Assembly (NCBI GenBank): GCA_911728455.2
Contig: OU452221.1
Coordinates: 29,887,291-29,951,290, forward strand
DNA from: Marthasterias glacialis
Taxonomy: Eukaryota > Echinodermata > Asteroidea > Forcipulatida > Asteriidae
DNA length: 64,000 bases
Reading direction: 5' to 3'
This document shows, piece by piece, positions 1 through 13,082 of this stretch. The notes beneath the pieces are model-generated. The model searched no databases and was not told the DNA's origin. It saw only the letters and a program-made list of their open reading frames with translations. A program made the position numbers and the translations under genes. Every line of letters begins with the position of its first letter. Position 1 is the stretch's first letter.

Positions 1-1383
1 ACTCTGGAATATTTTTTCACAAATTTCGAGAAAGAAAAGCCTCAATCGAATAAACAAAATGCAACAATCATCATGTACCGTACCACCCTTTCCTATACAT
101 ACGGAGGACGTCGTGTTTGTTTACATTATTAATACCCATAATGGGTCACGTGACGCGGGTCGCGCAATCGGTCTATTATTCGCACTTTTGTCATTTTGAC
201 AGGGATATGTGTGGCGAAGCTTTTGACGACCAAATGAGTCTTGTTGACGATTGTGTCAATAGAGTAAATATATATAGGCCTATATTTTCCCTCTTTGTAA
301 ATGAATCACATCATGGATACTCCTCTGCATGCTGCGCTAGAGCTAAGGTTAGAGACGTTACCATTTCAGCGGGCTGTTTTGTTTTGTTTTTGTTTTGTTT
401 TTACGTAATTAATTCGATTGGTGATGGTCACATCTGAAATCCACAGTCGTGCAATAGTGTTATGTGGCACTTACCACAACTGTTTACCGTTGAAAAATAA
501 GACTAAAATGTTGGGATTCTTGAGGCTAGTCCTGTTTGTCCCGATATGTTCTTGAATGTATCTCGAAACCAGACTACGAGAAGAGTAGTCAGTGTGTATA
601 CTAAATGAAACTAAGAGCATCGTGCGCAAGAACCAGACTATTTTGAAAGGTGTAATGGAAGAAATGTATACAGATTATATTAATAAATGTTGATTTGATG
701 CAGCTTGCAGAAGCAGAGCTTAGCAACAAGCAAATAATGATGAGTGTATGTCACCACGACGACCAACCTCTGTAATACATAGACTTCAACAAGTCAGTGG
801 CAGGGATCAGTTTCCAAATCCGCATGTCTCTTGACAGCTCCAGCCGCTATGGAATCAAGTTGGGTCTCAATTCAGCACATTCGATATATATTGGCACAAT
901 GAAGACATTTCAGAACTTCGCAAGTCGTCGGACGGGACATTCTTTAAAGTTAAAACACACGAAGGACTGACGTAATTTTAGCATTGTGATGGTGTTAGCA
1001 TGGTGATGGTGTGTACAGTTTCTTCATTCATAATACTGTTATGGCACGGTGGAATGCCCACTGAGGTCAATGACAAAATACCATGCTTTTATTGCGTGTT
1101 GCTAACTTGTAATCGTGAAGTATAAAGCCACACAAATAATCCAGTGATTCTTTTGATTACGAGACTTTCATTTTCGCAAAGTTTGCTAGGTTTGAACTCA
1201 GTGTGAACTATTATTTTTCGTAGGTATACTAGTTTAGGGTGGTTTGTATTTTCTTCTAGAAACAAAGACCAGAGCAACAAAGACATTAGTAAATCACTTC
1301 GACGTGTTTTGGTGCCAACATCTGTAAATCGGTCAAATTATATTGTTTGATTTTGATTTGTATGAATTGGCAAGCTACAAACC
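1..1383. other. Upstream region of the NWD1-type gene, no gene recognised
   Basis: I see no convincing coding exon here. Short open frames exist but have no recognisable domain and no splice context. An E-box-like CACGTG lies near 145 and a short AT-rich palindrome around TATAGGCCTATA near 275. The promoter and 5' UTR of the following gene probably lie in this stretch, but no TATA box or start site can be chosen with confidence. Confidence 0.5.
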
Positions 1384-4300
1384 ATGGACTCCCAACGTGT
1401 TATATTATACGGTGATTTGAGCTGCGAGTTGCCAAAGCAACGTTCGAAAGTCGTCCGTATATTTACCAGTTCAACTTTTACAGGTAAGCATTGTAGGTCT
1501 ACCTGTTTTGGGGGGTCACAGGACAGATTACTGAAACATGTATAGGTTTTTCCAACTAACTTCCGATTTTGTTCTGATCCGGCGTTTCCATTTTAAATTA
1601 GCCATTCCATTTCGTGAGAATCTTGCACATGCGAGCAACATGGTGTTTCTTTTTCGTTGGGAGGGCATTCAATTTCGTTTTGGTGCATTCATAACTTACA
1701 CTGCAGCTTCCTTATTAAGTTTTTGGCAATTTTTTTACATTTGAAGCAATCAAATTAGCAAACGTCTGGGCGCATGACACCTACGACCGTGTTTTTCAAT
1801 TCATTTGTGGGCAAACCATTTTCACCATTTACTAAAATTACTTTAAATATTGATGTATTTTTGTTTTTTCTTCTGAGGTCCGTTTTCCCAATTCTTTTCC
1901 GTTTTCTAATTTACAATCTAACAAACTAATTAGATCATGTCGCGAAAATGAAATTAAAATGTTTATGGAATTTCTTCACAGGGTTTTCACTCACTTGTTT
2001 AAAAGTTTGAACTAAAGTTACAAATAATGTATGTAATGGACGTCTTTAAGCAGCTAGGTTTCCTTATCATTTACTTTGTTTGCTGTTATGTTTCCTGTTT
2101 TGTTAGTGGGTTTTCTGTTACACTTATTCATGTATATTTATTGCCGATGCTGGTTGTGGACATAATAAATACATTTTGGAATAGTTATACCCTTTGGGAA
2201 TATTTATACCATTTGGGAATAGATATCATACCATTTGGGAATAGTTATACAATTTGGTTGGGAATACCATTTGGGAATAGTTATACTATTTGGGAATAGA
2301 TATTATACCATTTGGGAATAGTTATTAAACCATTTGGGAATAGTTATACAATTTGGTTGGGAATACCATTTGGGAATAGTTATACTATTTGGGAATAGAT
2401 ATTATACCATTTGGGAATAGTTATTAAACCATTTGGGAATAGTTATACAGTTTGGTTGGGAATACCATTTGGGAATAGTTATACTATTTGGGAATATATT
2501 ATACCATTTGGGAATAGTTATTATATCATTTGGGAAAAGTTATATTTGGTTGGGAATACCATTTGGGAATAGTTATACTATTTGGGAATAGATATTATAC
2601 CATTTGGGAATAGTTATACCATTAAATTTTGGGAAAAGTTATATTTTGGGCGGACGTGGAAATTTCTCTGTTTCCAAGGGCTGCCATTTTATGTGTCTAA
2701 AAACGTAGTTACTGAAAGAAAGGTGTACATCTACGGGTTTGAGATGTCAAATAAATATGACTGACCAGCCTTGTATAGAAATACGGACAGGCGGGAACTT
2801 TCTGAAAATATGTCTGGAAAAGTTGAAATAATGTTGATGCCCGTTGATGAAGATAAATGCCTGATCAATCCCTTCAGCCGGTTCAGACGAAATTGAATGA
2901 CCATGGCGATATTTTTTAATATTAATGCATTTTTTAAGGTAGTGAACTTGAATAATTCTTGTTGATTGTTGAATAACGCTTTTCGTGATCTTTTAATTTA
3001 AATTTCAATTTCAATTCAGGCTCAAACTGAATGAAAACTTGTGGAATTGGCCGGAAAACGTTGATTTAGTGAACTTGAACTATAACGTCTCCAAGAAGGT
3101 AGCCGGACATACAGACAGACATTCCAAAAATAGCGTATTAAAATACTTATTAGGGATTATATTCAATTAAACATATAAGTCGCTCTTTTCGGCCATGCGA
3201 AATCTGCATTCAATTAAGCAAAGAAGGCCAAACTAGAAAATTCTGCGGAAAGCTGTTGCAAATTTGAATCCTTGTCGAGAGGTTTGCTAAATGAAATGGT
3301 TAGCTTTTTTTAATCACATGACGCAAACAACGTTTTGTTTTGTTTTGTTGTTGTTTTTTAATCTGTACAAAAATGTATGTCAGGCTTAACAAAAGTTTTC
3401 ACGGTCCAAAAGGGAAAAGGTCTTCCTACATGTGAACATATTTCATACAACCAGTTGTACCTGCATTACTCAGATTGTTTTTGATTTTTTGATTTTTTTT
3501 TTGATTTTTTTTTTGATTTTTTTTTTTTTTTAATAGATACATCAACTGAGCGTAATGCATTAATGCGTGATGTGTACCCGCGCCTGAAGGACTATTGCAA
3601 GTCCAATCATGGTCTGGAGTTCCAAGTTATCGACATGAGATGGGGAGTCCGGGACGTGGCCACAGACGACCACATGACCTCACAACTATGCATGGCTGAA
3701 ATTGCCCAATGTCAACGTCTCTCCGTGGGGCCAAACTTTGTGGTAAGTGCCTTTCAAAAAAATCAAACTTATAATTGTAAAAGAGATTTTATTCCTTGAA
3801 AAGACGGATTCAGCTTTGTTTAAGAAGAATTAACGGCAAATGATGATTCAATGAAAGACGCTTGTTCAGAACTCTTAATTCGAACTTCCACACAGTCAGA
3901 CGGTTTCAACTTTTAACTTTTTAAATTTAAATTGTTACAAAAGACGTCCAGACTTTTTTTTTGTCTTAACGTTTCTTTGCAATGTTACAGACATTTCTAT
4001 GTCAGAAATATGGATACCGACCCTTCCCACCCAAAATTGAAAGTGACGAATTCAAACTTCTGCGAGAGACACTGATCCAGAGTGGGAACTCAACGGAAAC
4101 ACTGGACACGTGGTTCCTGTGTGACGACAACTGCGTCCCTCCTGTGTTCGTGTTACAGCCAATCAGCTCTAAGCTACCGTTTTTCAATCGCCGTGATGAG
4201 CCAATGAAAATGAAGGAGCATCAGGGAGAGTGGTGGACGATTTTTGAGCTTCTTCAAAGTCAGTTACGCTTTGCCGCCTATGAAGCTGAAGGCAAAGGGT

Positions 4301-7300
4301 TGCTTTCACTGGAACAGGCCAAGAAGTACACCGTCTCAGGTTTGTTTTAATGACCTTTTAGTGACCACGGGTACTTTCTGGAGCTTTAGCCTAGGCAAAT
4401 TATTTAAAACATAGAATTGCATACGCTAAATAGTTTTGTCACCTGACTTATTTTAATGATCTTGTTTTTTTAGTGCGTATTTTCTGTGCTTATCATTGAT
4501 TAAAATTTATTTTTCTCTTTTCCTTTAGTCACACAAGACGAGGTAGAGCACGGAATTCTGAAGGCACCACCAAATCAACAGGACCATTGTCTGTGTTTTA
4601 TCCGGAAGTTCAGCGATTTGGAGAGTAAGTGTGAGGTTAGAGAAGCCTCAAAGTTCATCGATGTCCAGTCTGGGAAAGTTGACAAGGATGCACAAGGACT
4701 CTTGGCTGACCTACGAGATGCCAAAGTTCCCGGGGTACTCCCCGCTTCCAATATCAATGTTACGGAACTCGACGAATGGACAAAGGATGGAGTTTATGTT
4801 GAAAACGAACGACACAAGGATTATCTGGAACATTTTCTTGATTTGTTCTACAACAAAATGGTCAGCATGATCGATGCTGGAGTGATGAAAGAGAAAGCTG
4901 CTAGCCTGGACGACCCCCTGCACCAAGAGATTCTACAACATTTGTCATTCTGTCTGACCAAATGTGTTGGGTTCCAGGGTAGGGATGATATCATTGGTGA
5001 GGTGCAGAGGTACGTATTGAAGCGGGCAAGTGTGGGAAGCGGTCAAGAAGAAAACGGCGTGCCCCTGGTCTTACATGGCGAATCAGGATGCGGAAAGACA
5101 TCAGCGATGGCAAAATGCGCTTCCCTTGTGAAACAAACCTGGATGCCTGGAAGTGATGCCGCTGTCGTCATACGATTCCTTGGGACAAGTCCAAACACCT
5201 CATCTATTCAGCGGGCACTAGAAATGCTGTGCAAACAAATCCAGGAAGTTTACAATCATCAACAGTTCCAAGTTCCTAGTGAATACAACAAGCTCGTTGC
5301 AGCCTTCTCAAAGGTCTTACACTGCGCTACAGAAGACAAGCCTCTCGTCATTTTCCTGGATTCCCTCGATCAGTTATCGGCTGATCATGGAGCCCATCGG
5401 CTGGCATGGCTACCCAAGACACTGCCTCCTTTTGTCGCCCTTGTGGTTTCAACCCTGCCAAAAGAGCATGACATATTAACTAAACTCAAGGAACGTCTTC
5501 CCATCTCAACACAATACATCCAAGTGACGCAATTTTCTTCAGAAGAAAGCACAAAGATCATCAAGTCATGGCTAGTGACCGCAAGAAAAGAAATCGCCAG
5601 CTCGCAGTTTGACGTCATTGCCAAGACCGTCCATAAATGCCGTCTGCCATTATTTCTAAAACTTATCTTTGATCAGTGTATAAAATGGCACTCGTACCAA
5701 TCTGCAGAGAAGTGTGTCCTTGCGTCGAACATCCACGATCTGATCAATCAAATTTTTCACCAACTTGAGGAGTATCATGGATGTATCCTCGTATCCAGGG
5801 CACTAGCATACATCACTCTATGTCCAGACGGTCTCACTGAGATGGAGCTTGACGACATTCTCTCATTAGATGATGACATTTTGAATGACGTGTATCAGTT
5901 CTGGATGCCACCAGTGCGTCGTATCCCACCATCACTGTGGACAAGAATCAAGAATGACATCAGCTCGTATCTCGTTGACCGAGATGCCGATGGAGTAACA
6001 GTCACCTATTGGTATCACCGTCAATTCATCGAGACGGCCAAACAGCGATATCTCAGTGATATCAACCTCAAGAAGAAGCTTCATCAGACATGTGCAGAGT
6101 ATTTCAATGGTACCTGGGCAGGAGATCGGAAGAAGCCATGCCGATATTCACCTTTACAAGTGGAGCGTTTTAAAGTCCCCGCAGAATCTGAAGAGAACCG
6201 GAAAGTTTCAAGCCAACCGCTGCAGTTTACTGGCCTTGGAGATAGAGTTGATGTAAAATTTAACACTCGCAAGCTAACCCAGCTCCCGTTTCATTTCATG
6301 GGAGCTGAGGACTGGGATTCTTTGAAGAAATTTGCTCTCTGTAACTTTGACTTCCTCCTCAGCAAAATAAAAGCCCTGTCAATGCAAAATGTTCTCAGTG
6401 ATTTCTATAGAGTAGGAGAAATGAAAGAAGATGATGAGCTCTGCATACTCTTTGGTGCACTGAGACTGTCTTCATCAATTATATCTAATGATCCCGATCA
6501 GTTAGCACCAGAGATTATTGGACGGTTAATGAACACCACTGATAAAAACCAGAATCTGAAAAATCTACTCCATCAAGCCCAAGAAAGGGGGCGTGTGTCA
6601 CATCCAATGTTACCCATCAGTACATGCCTGCCACCCCCAGGAGGAATGCTAGTGACATCACTAGAGGGTCATACTGAAGAAGTTGTTGCTCTGTCAATAT
6701 CCAGCGACTCTCGGTTAGCAATAACAGGCTCTAAAGACAAAACTGCCCGTATCTGGATGGTTGAAAATGGCACTTTGATTCACACGCTGACGGGCCACCG
6801 TGAAGCTGTGTATGGGATCGATTTGTCAAATGATGACCAGTCCTGTTTAACGTACAGCCACACGGGAGAAAAATACTTGACATCGGGGAAAATATGTGTT
6901 TGGAACGTAGAGACCGGAGATCTGATACACCGCCTGAAGGGTCACACTGGTAAGGGTAAATCCAACGTCATGATCAGCCAGAATGGCAAGTATGCTGTGA
7001 GTGGCCTTAAAACAAGAGTCACTAGCTACGATGGTGACAATGAAGATACCGACTATGAAGAAGAGGAGATCGTTGTCGAGGCTAAAAGAAAACACAGGAA
7101 AGACAAGGAAGAGAAGCTTGGTGGAGACTGGGATGAGGAGGAGTATGAGACTGATCGTAGAGATGTTGTTATCATCTGGAGCTTGGAGACTGGAAGAGTC
7201 ATGCACTGGCTGTACAAGCATACGAGTGAGATGATTGTTTATAACAACATCAAAAATAAAGCAAATTATTTTCTTAAAATCTCAATTTTAAAATGAATTG

Positions 7301-9521
7301 CTAAAGTTTGTCTTTATCTTTCCCTCAGATGACATTAATGGGGTTTTCACGACAGAGATCGAAGGCCAACAGGTTGCGGTTAGCTTTTCCCACGATGCCA
7401 CCTTGGTGTTATGGGATATTATAAAAGGAGAGCCTATCCGCCAAATGAGAGACCACCACAACCTACCAATCAATCAGGTTGCCTTATCCGAGGATACGCG
7501 TCGACTGGCGGTACATGGTTCTGAGGTCTCCATCCACAGTTTCCCGGATTGCACGTACCTCGGAGAGTCCAATGATCCGAAAACATACTCCACGATTGAG
7601 ACCATGCACATTACACGGGACAACTCGCGAATCATTACCGGCCATTGCAATGGCACCGTTAAGGTTTATGGATTCGGTGAAGATTCAGAGAGGACTCGAC
7701 TTTTGAAGCAGGAATACTTCGATAGGGGAGGTTCGATTGCTCTGGCTGTTACGCCAGATGAAACGTATGTTTAAATGTTAAGTCTACTAAAAAGATATAA
7801 CAACTACATGTATTTACATTCTCAAGAAAGGTGACGGTGTAGGCATTTCCACTACACAAACACAAACACATAAGACTTTCCATGCATAAGACGCAACTTT
7901 TTTTTTTTTTTTTTTTTATATATTTATCTGTTATCTGCCATAAAATGCAGGTAAATTGTTGATACAGCCAATGACCATTACGTCTTACACTAAAATACAA
8001 GATGGGGAAAAGTCTAATCTGCTATTACGACACACGTCTAGCTAGGCATAGAAATCAAGGCCAAATTGCATCTTTTACTGTACATTGAAAGTTCTTTGAA
8101 AAATCTTCGCTGAATTTTTTTTCTTCTTTTTTTACTTTTACAAATTACTCAATTGGGTTTCTGATTGTCTTTTGTTATTCTCCAGGTATGTTGCTATTTC
8201 ATGTGAACACAAAAAAGAAGCAGCAATTTTACGCCTCGATAACTTAGAGGTTGTGGCCATATTGCCACACAATTTACCAGTGACTGCAATATCTTCTACG
8301 CAAGACAACACCAAGATCTTGACAGCATCTGAAGATAAAAATGTCCGTGTTTGGGATCTTGAGAATATCAGCACGTCTGAATCCGCCAAGGAGCTGGAAT
8401 TCACACTCGATAAACACGACGGTACCATCTTAGAGATTCTACCCCTGAAATACAACGACAGTGTCATCACGACGGGATCCGATGGGACAATCAAGGTGTG
8501 GGACATGAAGAACGGCAAGGTCATCAAGTCACTGCCCGTACCAACTGGTGGCAAGTGTCACGCTGCTGCCATAAGTAGCGACGATGGCTTCATGGCAGGG
8601 TGTGGCGCTCGCCAATGGTATGTCCTAGGATTACCTAACTTTGATATCAAGCAGAGAGTCACCGACAGGTTGTTGTATCCATCCCATTGTGTTCTCACTA
8701 CAGATGACAAGAGGCTTGTGGTTGGCATCGATGAACCAGACGAAATCAGAATATTCTACCTGCAAACTGGAGAGACGCTTGAAGTCATCAAGTTCAGAAC
8801 TTCTTCCCTCTGCATGATGAAATCGGGTGTGTATCTTAATCAGTTTAAAATGCATATGTATGATACATCTGGAATGTCTAAGATCATCCAGCTAATTGAC
8901 AGTAATAGAAGAAGACTCAAGGCAAAGCTTGAGCACCGGGATAAGGTGCTTACTTACGCCGTGTCTGCAGATGAGACCAAACTTGTAACAGGCTGTTGCG
9001 ACCGTGACGTCTATTTGTGGGACCTGCGTTCTGGAGCGTTCATAGCTACACTGGAAGGTCATAATAATTGGGTAAAATCAGTAGCATTCTCACCAGATGG
9101 GACTCTCGTTGCTTCTGGGTCAGGCAAAGGTGACGTCATCATTTGGAATGCCCAAACAATATCACTTAAGCATACTATAGGGCATGCGCACGAGTCCAGC
9201 ATCAGGCAGTTGGTATTTAGTCCTGATGGTCAATTTCTTCTATCGATAGCAGACGACGATAGATACGTTCAGGTGTGGAACGTCGAAAGCGCACAGCGCG
9301 TAATGAGGTACCATACGTACTCTGAAATCCAAACTGTCATTATGTCCATGAAATGCAACACTGCTATCATAGTACTGGAAGACGGCAGGATGCCATTCCT
9401 CAAAATATCCACCTCTAGAGGACCTTCAAAGTCTGACAGAGTGCAACCTCGTTTACATCTCGAACCTCCAAGCCGACAAGATGAGAGGGCTCCCAAAAGC
9501 TCGTTGTGTCAAATTATATAA
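1384..9521 (+). CDS. NWD1: NACHT and WD-repeat protein, NWD1-like (six exons, complete)
   Basis: Exons: 1384-1483, 3537-3742, 3991-4339, 4529-7225, 7329-7764 and 8186-9521. All junctions are GT-AG with matching phases and give 1707 residues, close to human NWD proteins (roughly 1560-1740). The start ATG has a good context (ACCATGG) and an in-frame TGA 21 bases upstream. Domains in order: DUF4062 (about 25-105; TSTERNALM, then VIDMRWGVRD); NACHT ATPase with Walker A GESGCGKT (402-409) and Walker B-like VIFLDSLDQ (about 492-500); a helical region with LSLDDDILNDVY, which resembles vertebrate NWD1; then WD40 repeats from about 927 to near the C-terminus. An acidic/lysine-rich insert (about 1050-1090) interrupts the propeller. 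The protein ends in CQII, a CaaX-like box; human NWD1 as I recall it ends similarly. This is a STAND-type NTPase, so an ATP-gated scaffold is expected; the ligand is unknown. The domain call is firm; NWD1 rather than NWD2 rests on remembered similarity. Confidence 0.93.
2165..2650. repeat. Minisatellite in NWD1 intron 1 (about 20-bp unit)
   Basis: Tandem copies of a unit close to CCATTTGGGAATAGTTATA fill this part of intron 1. Variants with GGTTGGGAATA recur about every 100 bases (near 2250, 2350 and 2450), so the array is built from a higher-order block of roughly 100 bp. It is noncoding, and stops and indels break every frame. Confidence 0.85.
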
Positions 9522-9898
9522 TGAAGAGGTTTCAAGTATAAACGTTTTGTAGTTGTAGCTTTTGTTGTAGCTTAACTAAAGTGAGGGACTCACCGAGGTG
9601 GGGTGGGGGTGGGGGGATCAAGGCCGGTGCCCCCCCCCCCCGACCACCACCACCACCACCCCGGGTGCCCTCCCCATTTGAAATCTGGACTTTTGTGATT
9701 AAAAATTGCTAAAAAAATGTTACATTCTATAAAACTGCTTTTCTATGATTAACACGCAGAAAATGTATTTGTTTTTACTTTCACGTCAGATTAACATAAT
9801 AGTAAAAGGCACAAGAACACTGAAGGGGCTTATTTATGACAAACGTAAACGGAACACAGTTTTAACTGGCCAGAAGTACCCCCACCCCTAGAAAACAG
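9522..9898. other. 3' flank of NWD1, low-complexity
   Basis: This stretch follows the NWD1 stop codon. It has G-rich and C-rich runs and a short CAC repeat around 9598-9665, and a weak ATTAAA at 9698 that could serve for polyadenylation. No canonical AATAAA or coding exon was seen before the minisatellite begins. Confidence 0.4.
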
Positions 9899-12469
9899 TG
9901 CTAGTTTCCTAAGCACACCGCCGGTGATGATGGTGCTAGTTTCCTAATCATGCCACCGGTGATGATGGTGCTAGTTTCCTAACCATGCCACCGGTGATGA
10001 TGGTGCTAGTTTCCTAATCATGCCATCGGTGATGATTGTGCTAGTTTCCTAATCATGCCATCGGTGATGATGGTGCTAGTTTCCTAACCATGCCATCGGT
10101 GATGATTGTGCTAGTTTCCTAATCATGCCATCGGTGATGATGGTGCTAGTTTCCTAATCATGCCACCGGTGATGATGGTGCTAGTTTCCTAACCATGCCA
10201 CCAGTGATGATGGTGCTAGTTTCCTAATCATGCCACCGGTGATGATGGTGCTGGTTTCCTAATCATGCCACCGGTGATGATGGTGCTAGTTTCCTAACCG
10301 TGCCACCGGTGATGATGGTGCTAGTTTCCTAATCATGCCACCGGTGATGATGGTGCTAGTTTCCTAATCATGCCACCGGTGATGATGGTGCTAGTTTCCT
10401 AATCATGCCACCGGTGATGATGGTGCTAGTTTCCTAATCATGCCACCAGTGATGATGGTGCTAGTTTCCTAATCATGCCACCGGTGATGATGGTGCTAGT
10501 TTCCTAATCATGCCACCGGTGATGATGGTGCTAGTTTCCTAATCATGCCACCGGTGATGATGGTGCTAGTTTCCTAATCATGCCACCGGTGATGATGGTG
10601 CTAGTTTCCTAATCATGCCACCGGTGATGATGGTGCTAGTTTCCTAATCATGCCACCAGTGATGATGGTGCTAGTTTCCTAATCATGCCACCGGTGATGA
10701 TGGTGCTGGTTTCCTAATCATGCCACCGGTGATGATGGTGCTAGTTTCCTAATCATGCCACCAGTGATGATGGTGCTGGTTTCTTAACCATGCCACCAGT
10801 GATGATGGTGCTGGTTTCCTAACCATGCCACCGGTGATGATGGTGCTAGGTTATAATCATGCCATCGGTGATGATGGTGCTGGTTTCCTAATCATGCCAC
10901 CGGTGATGATGGTGCTAGTTTCCTAATCATGCCACCGGTGATGATGGTGCTGGTTTCCTAATCATGCCACCGGTGATGATGGTGCTAGTTTCCTAACCGT
11001 GCCACCGGTGATGATGGTGCTAGTTTCCTAATCATGCCACCGGTGATGATGGTGCTAGTTTCCTAATCATGCCACCGGTGATGATGGTGCTAGTTTCCTA
11101 ATCATGCCACCAGTGATGATGGTGCTAGTTTCCTAATCATGCCACCGGTGATGATGGTGCTAGTTTCCTAATCATGCCACCGGTGATGATGGTGCTGGTT
11201 TCCTAATCATGCCACCAGTGATGATGGTGCTAGTTTCCTAATCATGCCACCGGTGATGATGGTGCTAGTTTCCTAATCATGCCACCAGTGATGATGGTGC
11301 TAGTTTCCTAATCATGCCACCGGTGATGATGGTGCTGGTTTCCTAATCATGCCACCGGTGATGATGGTGCTAGTTTCCTAATCATGCCACCAGTGATGAT
11401 GGTGCTGGTTTCTTAACCATGCCACCAGTGATGATGGTGCTGGTTTCCTAACCATGCCACCGGTGATGATGGTGCTAGGTTATAATCATGCCATCGGTGA
11501 TGATGGTGCTGGTTTCCTAATCATGCCACCGGTGATGATGGTGCTAGTTTCCTAATCATGCCACCGGTGATGATGGTGCTAGTTTCCTAATCATGCCACC
11601 GGTGATGATGGTGCTAGTTTCCTAATCATGCCACCAGTGATGATGGTGCTAGTTTCCTAATCATGCCACCGGTGATGATGGTGCTAGTTTCCTAATCATG
11701 CCACCGGTGATGATGGTGCTGGTTTCCTAATCATGCCACCAGTGATGATGGTGCTAGTTTCCTAATCATGCCACCGGTGATGATGGTGCTAGTTTCCTAA
11801 TCATGCCACCAGTGATGATGGTGCTAGTTTCCTAATCATGCCACCGGTGATGATGGTGCTGGTTTCCTAATCATGCCACCGGTGATGATGGTGCTAGTTT
11901 CCTAATCATGCCACCAGTGATGATGGTGCTGGTTTCTTAACCATGCCACCAGTGATGATGGTGCTGGTTTCCTAACCATGCCACCGGTGATGATGGTGCT
12001 AGGTTATAATCATGCCATCGGTGATGATGGTGCTGGTTTCCTAATCATGCCACCGGTGATGATGGTGCTAGTTTCCTAATCATGCCACCAGTGATGATGG
12101 TGCTGGTTTCCTAACCATGCCACCGGTGATGATGGTGCTAGGTTATAATCATGCCATCGGTGATGATGGTGCTGGTTTCCTAATCATGCCACCGGTGATG
12201 ATGGTGCTAGTTTCCTAATCATGCCACCAGTGATGATGGTGCTGGTTTCCTAACCATGCCACCGGTGATGATGGTGCTAGGTTATAATCATGCCATCGGT
12301 GATGATGGTGCTAGTTTCCTAACCATGCCACCGGTGATGATGGTGCTAGTTTCCTAACCGTACCACCGGTGATGATGGTGCTAGTTTCCTAACCATGCCA
12401 CCGGTGATGATGGTGCTAGGTTATAAACATGCCATCAGTGATGATGGTGCTAGTTTCCTAAGCACACTC
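9899..12469. repeat. 35-bp minisatellite array, about 73 units
   Basis: The unit contains GATGATGGTGCTAGTTTCCT followed by AATCATGCCACCGGT and repeats every 35 bases with few point changes. A 34-base variant carrying CTAGGTTATAATC occurs at 10848, 11477, 12001, 12140, 12279 and 12418. The spacings are 629, 524, 139, 139 and 139 bases, each a whole number of 35-bp units minus one. This marks higher-order amplification, most clearly three successive 139-bp blocks. The first and last units both read CTAGTTTCCTAAGCACAC. Because 35 is not divisible by three and stops occur in each unit, no long frame results. Confidence 0.97.
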
Positions 12470-12734
12470 CCGGATCAGAATTGATCCGGGTGCCGGGTCA
12501 CAGGGGGCCGACACCCACGTCTGGGTCAGCATTATCCCTGGAAGCCTTCACTTTCATATAAATACTACTGAACACAGAGGAAGAGCACTGTATAGGGCTA
12601 GGCCAGTATTACCAAGAATCTGTGTCAAACTGATCTTAAACAATGTCAACTAACGCAGAATTGAAGTCCAAATCCCATTGTTTAATCAGTTTCCGGGTCA
12701 GTCTGACCAAGAAATCAGTCAAGGCCCCTGGGTC

Positions 12735-13016
12735 CCCGAATTATTATTATTTGTTATTTATATCTTTCTGGTAATGAAACCAAGGGACCCTCAAAAGTGA
12801 CTTGCACTGTGACCCGTAGGGTCTGAAGATACCTGTGTAGAGAAGATGTTGAAGAAATGTCAGTTTTAGATGTGGGAGGAAAACCCCAAATAGGGAAAAC
12901 CCACGCAATCAGGTAGGGACTGAAAACCCAATCCACGTGCAAGGCTCCAGTCCGGGATTCGAACCAGGGTCCACAGAGGTGAAAGGCAGGGAAAGGAATC
13001 ACTGAGCCAACCTGAA
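12735..13016 (-). mobile_element. tRNA-derived SINE
   Basis: Read on the minus strand, the element starts with an A-box-like stretch (GGCTCAGTGATTCC) and a B-box (GGTTCGAATCC, at about 12953-12963 on the plus strand). These are followed by a conserved-looking body with GTGGGTTTTCCC and GGTTTTCCTCCC, and it ends in an AT-rich AATAATAATAAT tail. That is the layout of a polymerase III SINE with a tRNA head. A related body (GGGGTTTTCTCC, then GGTTTCCCCCC) is present at 54125-54375. The exact ends and target-site duplication are not resolved. Confidence 0.75.
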
Positions 13017-13017
13017 T

Positions 13018-13082
13018 GACCATCATCACCGGTGGCATGATTAAAAAACTAGCACTATCATCACTGGTGGTATGATTAGCAG
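13018..13082 (-). repeat. Two inverted units of the upstream 35-bp minisatellite
   Basis: The stretch CCATCATCACCGGTGGCATG and the following bases are the reverse complement of the 35-bp unit found at 9899-12469. About two units are present, slightly diverged, directly beside the head of the SINE. Confidence 0.8.

Noticed and set aside
117..437. A 106-residue frame near the left end
   Set aside because: It has no conserved domain, begins at a non-ATG start and has a composition typical of random AT-rich sequence.
7226..7296. Continuation of NWD1 exon 4 to a stop at 7296
   Set aside because: A GTGAGA donor at 7226 and a TTTCCCTCAG acceptor at 7328 restore the WD40 frame in exon 5.
9899..12469. 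A CRISPR-like array of 35-bp repeats
   Set aside because: Units are contiguous with no spacers, vary by point mutation, and lie in a eukaryotic intergenic region.
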